Source: Porticoccus sp. (GTDB lineage: Bacteria > Pseudomonadota > Gammaproteobacteria > Pseudomonadales > Porticoccaceae). Taken from it: a stretch of DNA of 6,790 nucleotides. A program made the translations under genes and the position numbers. The stretch spans positions 1-6,790 of the forward strand of contig NYXF01000120.1 in the NCBI GenBank assembly GCA_002685455.1, in the 5' to 3' direction. Of the stretch, positions 6,175-6,790 are shown in pieces; within the stretch, counting starts at the first letter, position 1; the number at the start of each line of letters is the position of its first letter. The notes under the pieces are model-generated. The model made no database searches. It was not told the origin of the DNA and saw nothing but the letters and a program-made list of their open reading frames with translations.

Positions 6175-6790
6175 TTGTTATCAGTAAGAAATATATATAA
6201 ATCATATGTTGACCACATGGCACTTGACAATGTGTCTTTGGATGTTAATAAGGGAAGCATCTTTGGACTGCTAGGACCTAATGGGGCTGGCAAGACATCT
6301 ATGATTAGAATCATTAACCAAATCATTAACCAAGATAAAGGGGATATTTTTATAAATGATAAAAAAATTACCTATGATGACGTAAGAAAAATAGGATATA
6401 TGCCAGAAGAGAGGGGTTTATATAAGAAGATGAAAGTTGGTGACTTCTTGCTTTTTATGGGAAAACTAAAGGGGCTTTCTAGGAATAGATGTATTGATTC
6501 TGCAGCCCAATGGTTTGAAAACTTAGAGGTATCTAACTGGTGGAAAAAAGGTATTGAGGATTTGTCAAAAGGTATGAGTCAAAAAGTACAATTTATTTCA
6601 ACTGTAATCCACGATCCTGAACTGATAATATTAGACGAACCCTTTTCAGGTTTTGATCCTGTAAATGCAAATCTTGTTAAAAAAAATTTATTGAGACTTA
6701 AGGCTGAAGGAAAGACAATTATATTTTCAACACATAGGTTGGAATCAGTAGACGAACTGTGTGACCACCTTGCCATGATAAACAACTCAA
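6175..6790 (+). CDS. ABC transporter ATP-binding protein, NatA-like (3' end cut by window edge)
   Basis: This is the nucleotide-binding subunit of an ABC-2 type exporter; it hydrolyses ATP at the cytoplasmic face of the inner membrane to drive a separate permease. The frame is open from 6124, but the TTG at 6175 gives the expected N-terminus MLSVRNIYKSYVDHMALDNV, so I start there. Walker A is GPNGAGKT at residues 34-41. The Q-loop segment YMPEERGLYKKMKVGD has Glu78 where most ABC proteins have Gln, which is normal for this NatA-like branch. The signature is LSKGMSQ (130-136) instead of LSGGQ. Walker B is LIILDEP with catalytic Glu155, followed by the D-loop SGFDP, and the switch histidine is His187 in STHRLES. 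The window ends after 205 codons; relatives are around 300 residues, so about a third, including the usual C-terminal accessory domain, is missing. The permease should be just downstream. Substrate cannot be told from sequence. Confidence 0.94.
   Translation, partial: MLSVRNIYKSYVDHMALDNVSLDVNKGSIFGLLGPNGAGKTSMIRIINQIINQDKGDIFINDKKITYDDVRKIGYMPEERGLYKKMKVGDFLLFMGKLKGLSRNRCIDSAAQWFENLEVSNWWKKGIEDLSKGMSQKVQFISTVIHDPELIILDEPFSGFDPVNANLVKKNLLRLKAEGKTIIFSTHRLESVDELCDHLAMINNS

Noticed and set aside
6310..6333. Perfect 12-bp tandem duplication (ATCATTAACCAA twice) inside the ABC ATPase gene, encoding I-I-N-Q twice.
   Set aside because: The protein segment keeps the length usual for this family between Walker A and the next strand, and family members commonly read RIINQI here, so it is probably a chance resemblance and not an insertion.
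6406..6408. Glutamate in place of the Q-loop glutamine of the ABC ATPase.
   Set aside because: The PEERGLY form is normal for NatA-like ATPases, so it is not a defect or novelty.
6579..6785. Minus-strand open frame of 68 codons over the ABC ATPase.
   Set aside because: It covers the signature, Walker B and switch-histidine coding region in antisense and has no features of its own.

Overview
The window is AT-rich (roughly two thirds A+T by eye) and looks like chromosomal DNA from a member of the Bacteroidota, most likely a flavobacterium-like marine lineage. The grounds are a DUF5916 outer-membrane protein with a CBM9-like front domain, two very short lipoprotein signal peptides with charged residues just after the lipid-bearing cysteine, a BspA-like 25-residue repeat protein combined with thrombospondin type-3 calcium loops, and a front-end type acyl-lipid desaturase. 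The lineage is an inference from gene content, not from a marker gene.

Layout: (1) 1-1082, minus strand: a fatty acid desaturase with all three histidine boxes, starting at GTG and running off the left edge a few codons before its stop. (2) An 80-bp divergent intergenic region. (3) 1163-1789, plus: a small class I SAM-dependent methyltransferase, followed by a likely intrinsic terminator at 1864-1890. (4) 1927-6082, plus: three tightly packed genes (gaps of 3 and 13 bp) that are probably one transcript: an HExxH zinc-peptidase-like lipoprotein, a DUF5916 beta-barrel protein, and a lipoprotein with InlB-like, TSP3 and BspA-type repeats. (5) 6175 to the right edge, plus: the N-terminal two thirds of an ABC transporter ATPase, beginning at TTG.

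The three-gene cluster is the most interesting part. All three products are predicted to leave the cytoplasm and sit in or on the outer membrane: one putative enzyme, one barrel and one repeat-rich adhesin-like protein. A shared role at the cell surface is a reasonable inference, but nothing in the sequence fixes a substrate. The desaturase is a membrane-lipid enzyme; the methyltransferase substrate is unknown. The ABC ATPase belongs to the NatA-like exporter type and its permease should lie beyond the right edge.

Three of the six genes use non-ATG starts (GTG, TTG, TTG), so ATG-only gene calling would miss or shorten them. I see no RNA genes, insertion sequences, CRISPR arrays, phage genes or attachment sites. 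Nothing here is clearly a new biological system; the best candidate for follow-up is the conserved but uncharacterised metallopeptidase-like lipoprotein and its operon partners.
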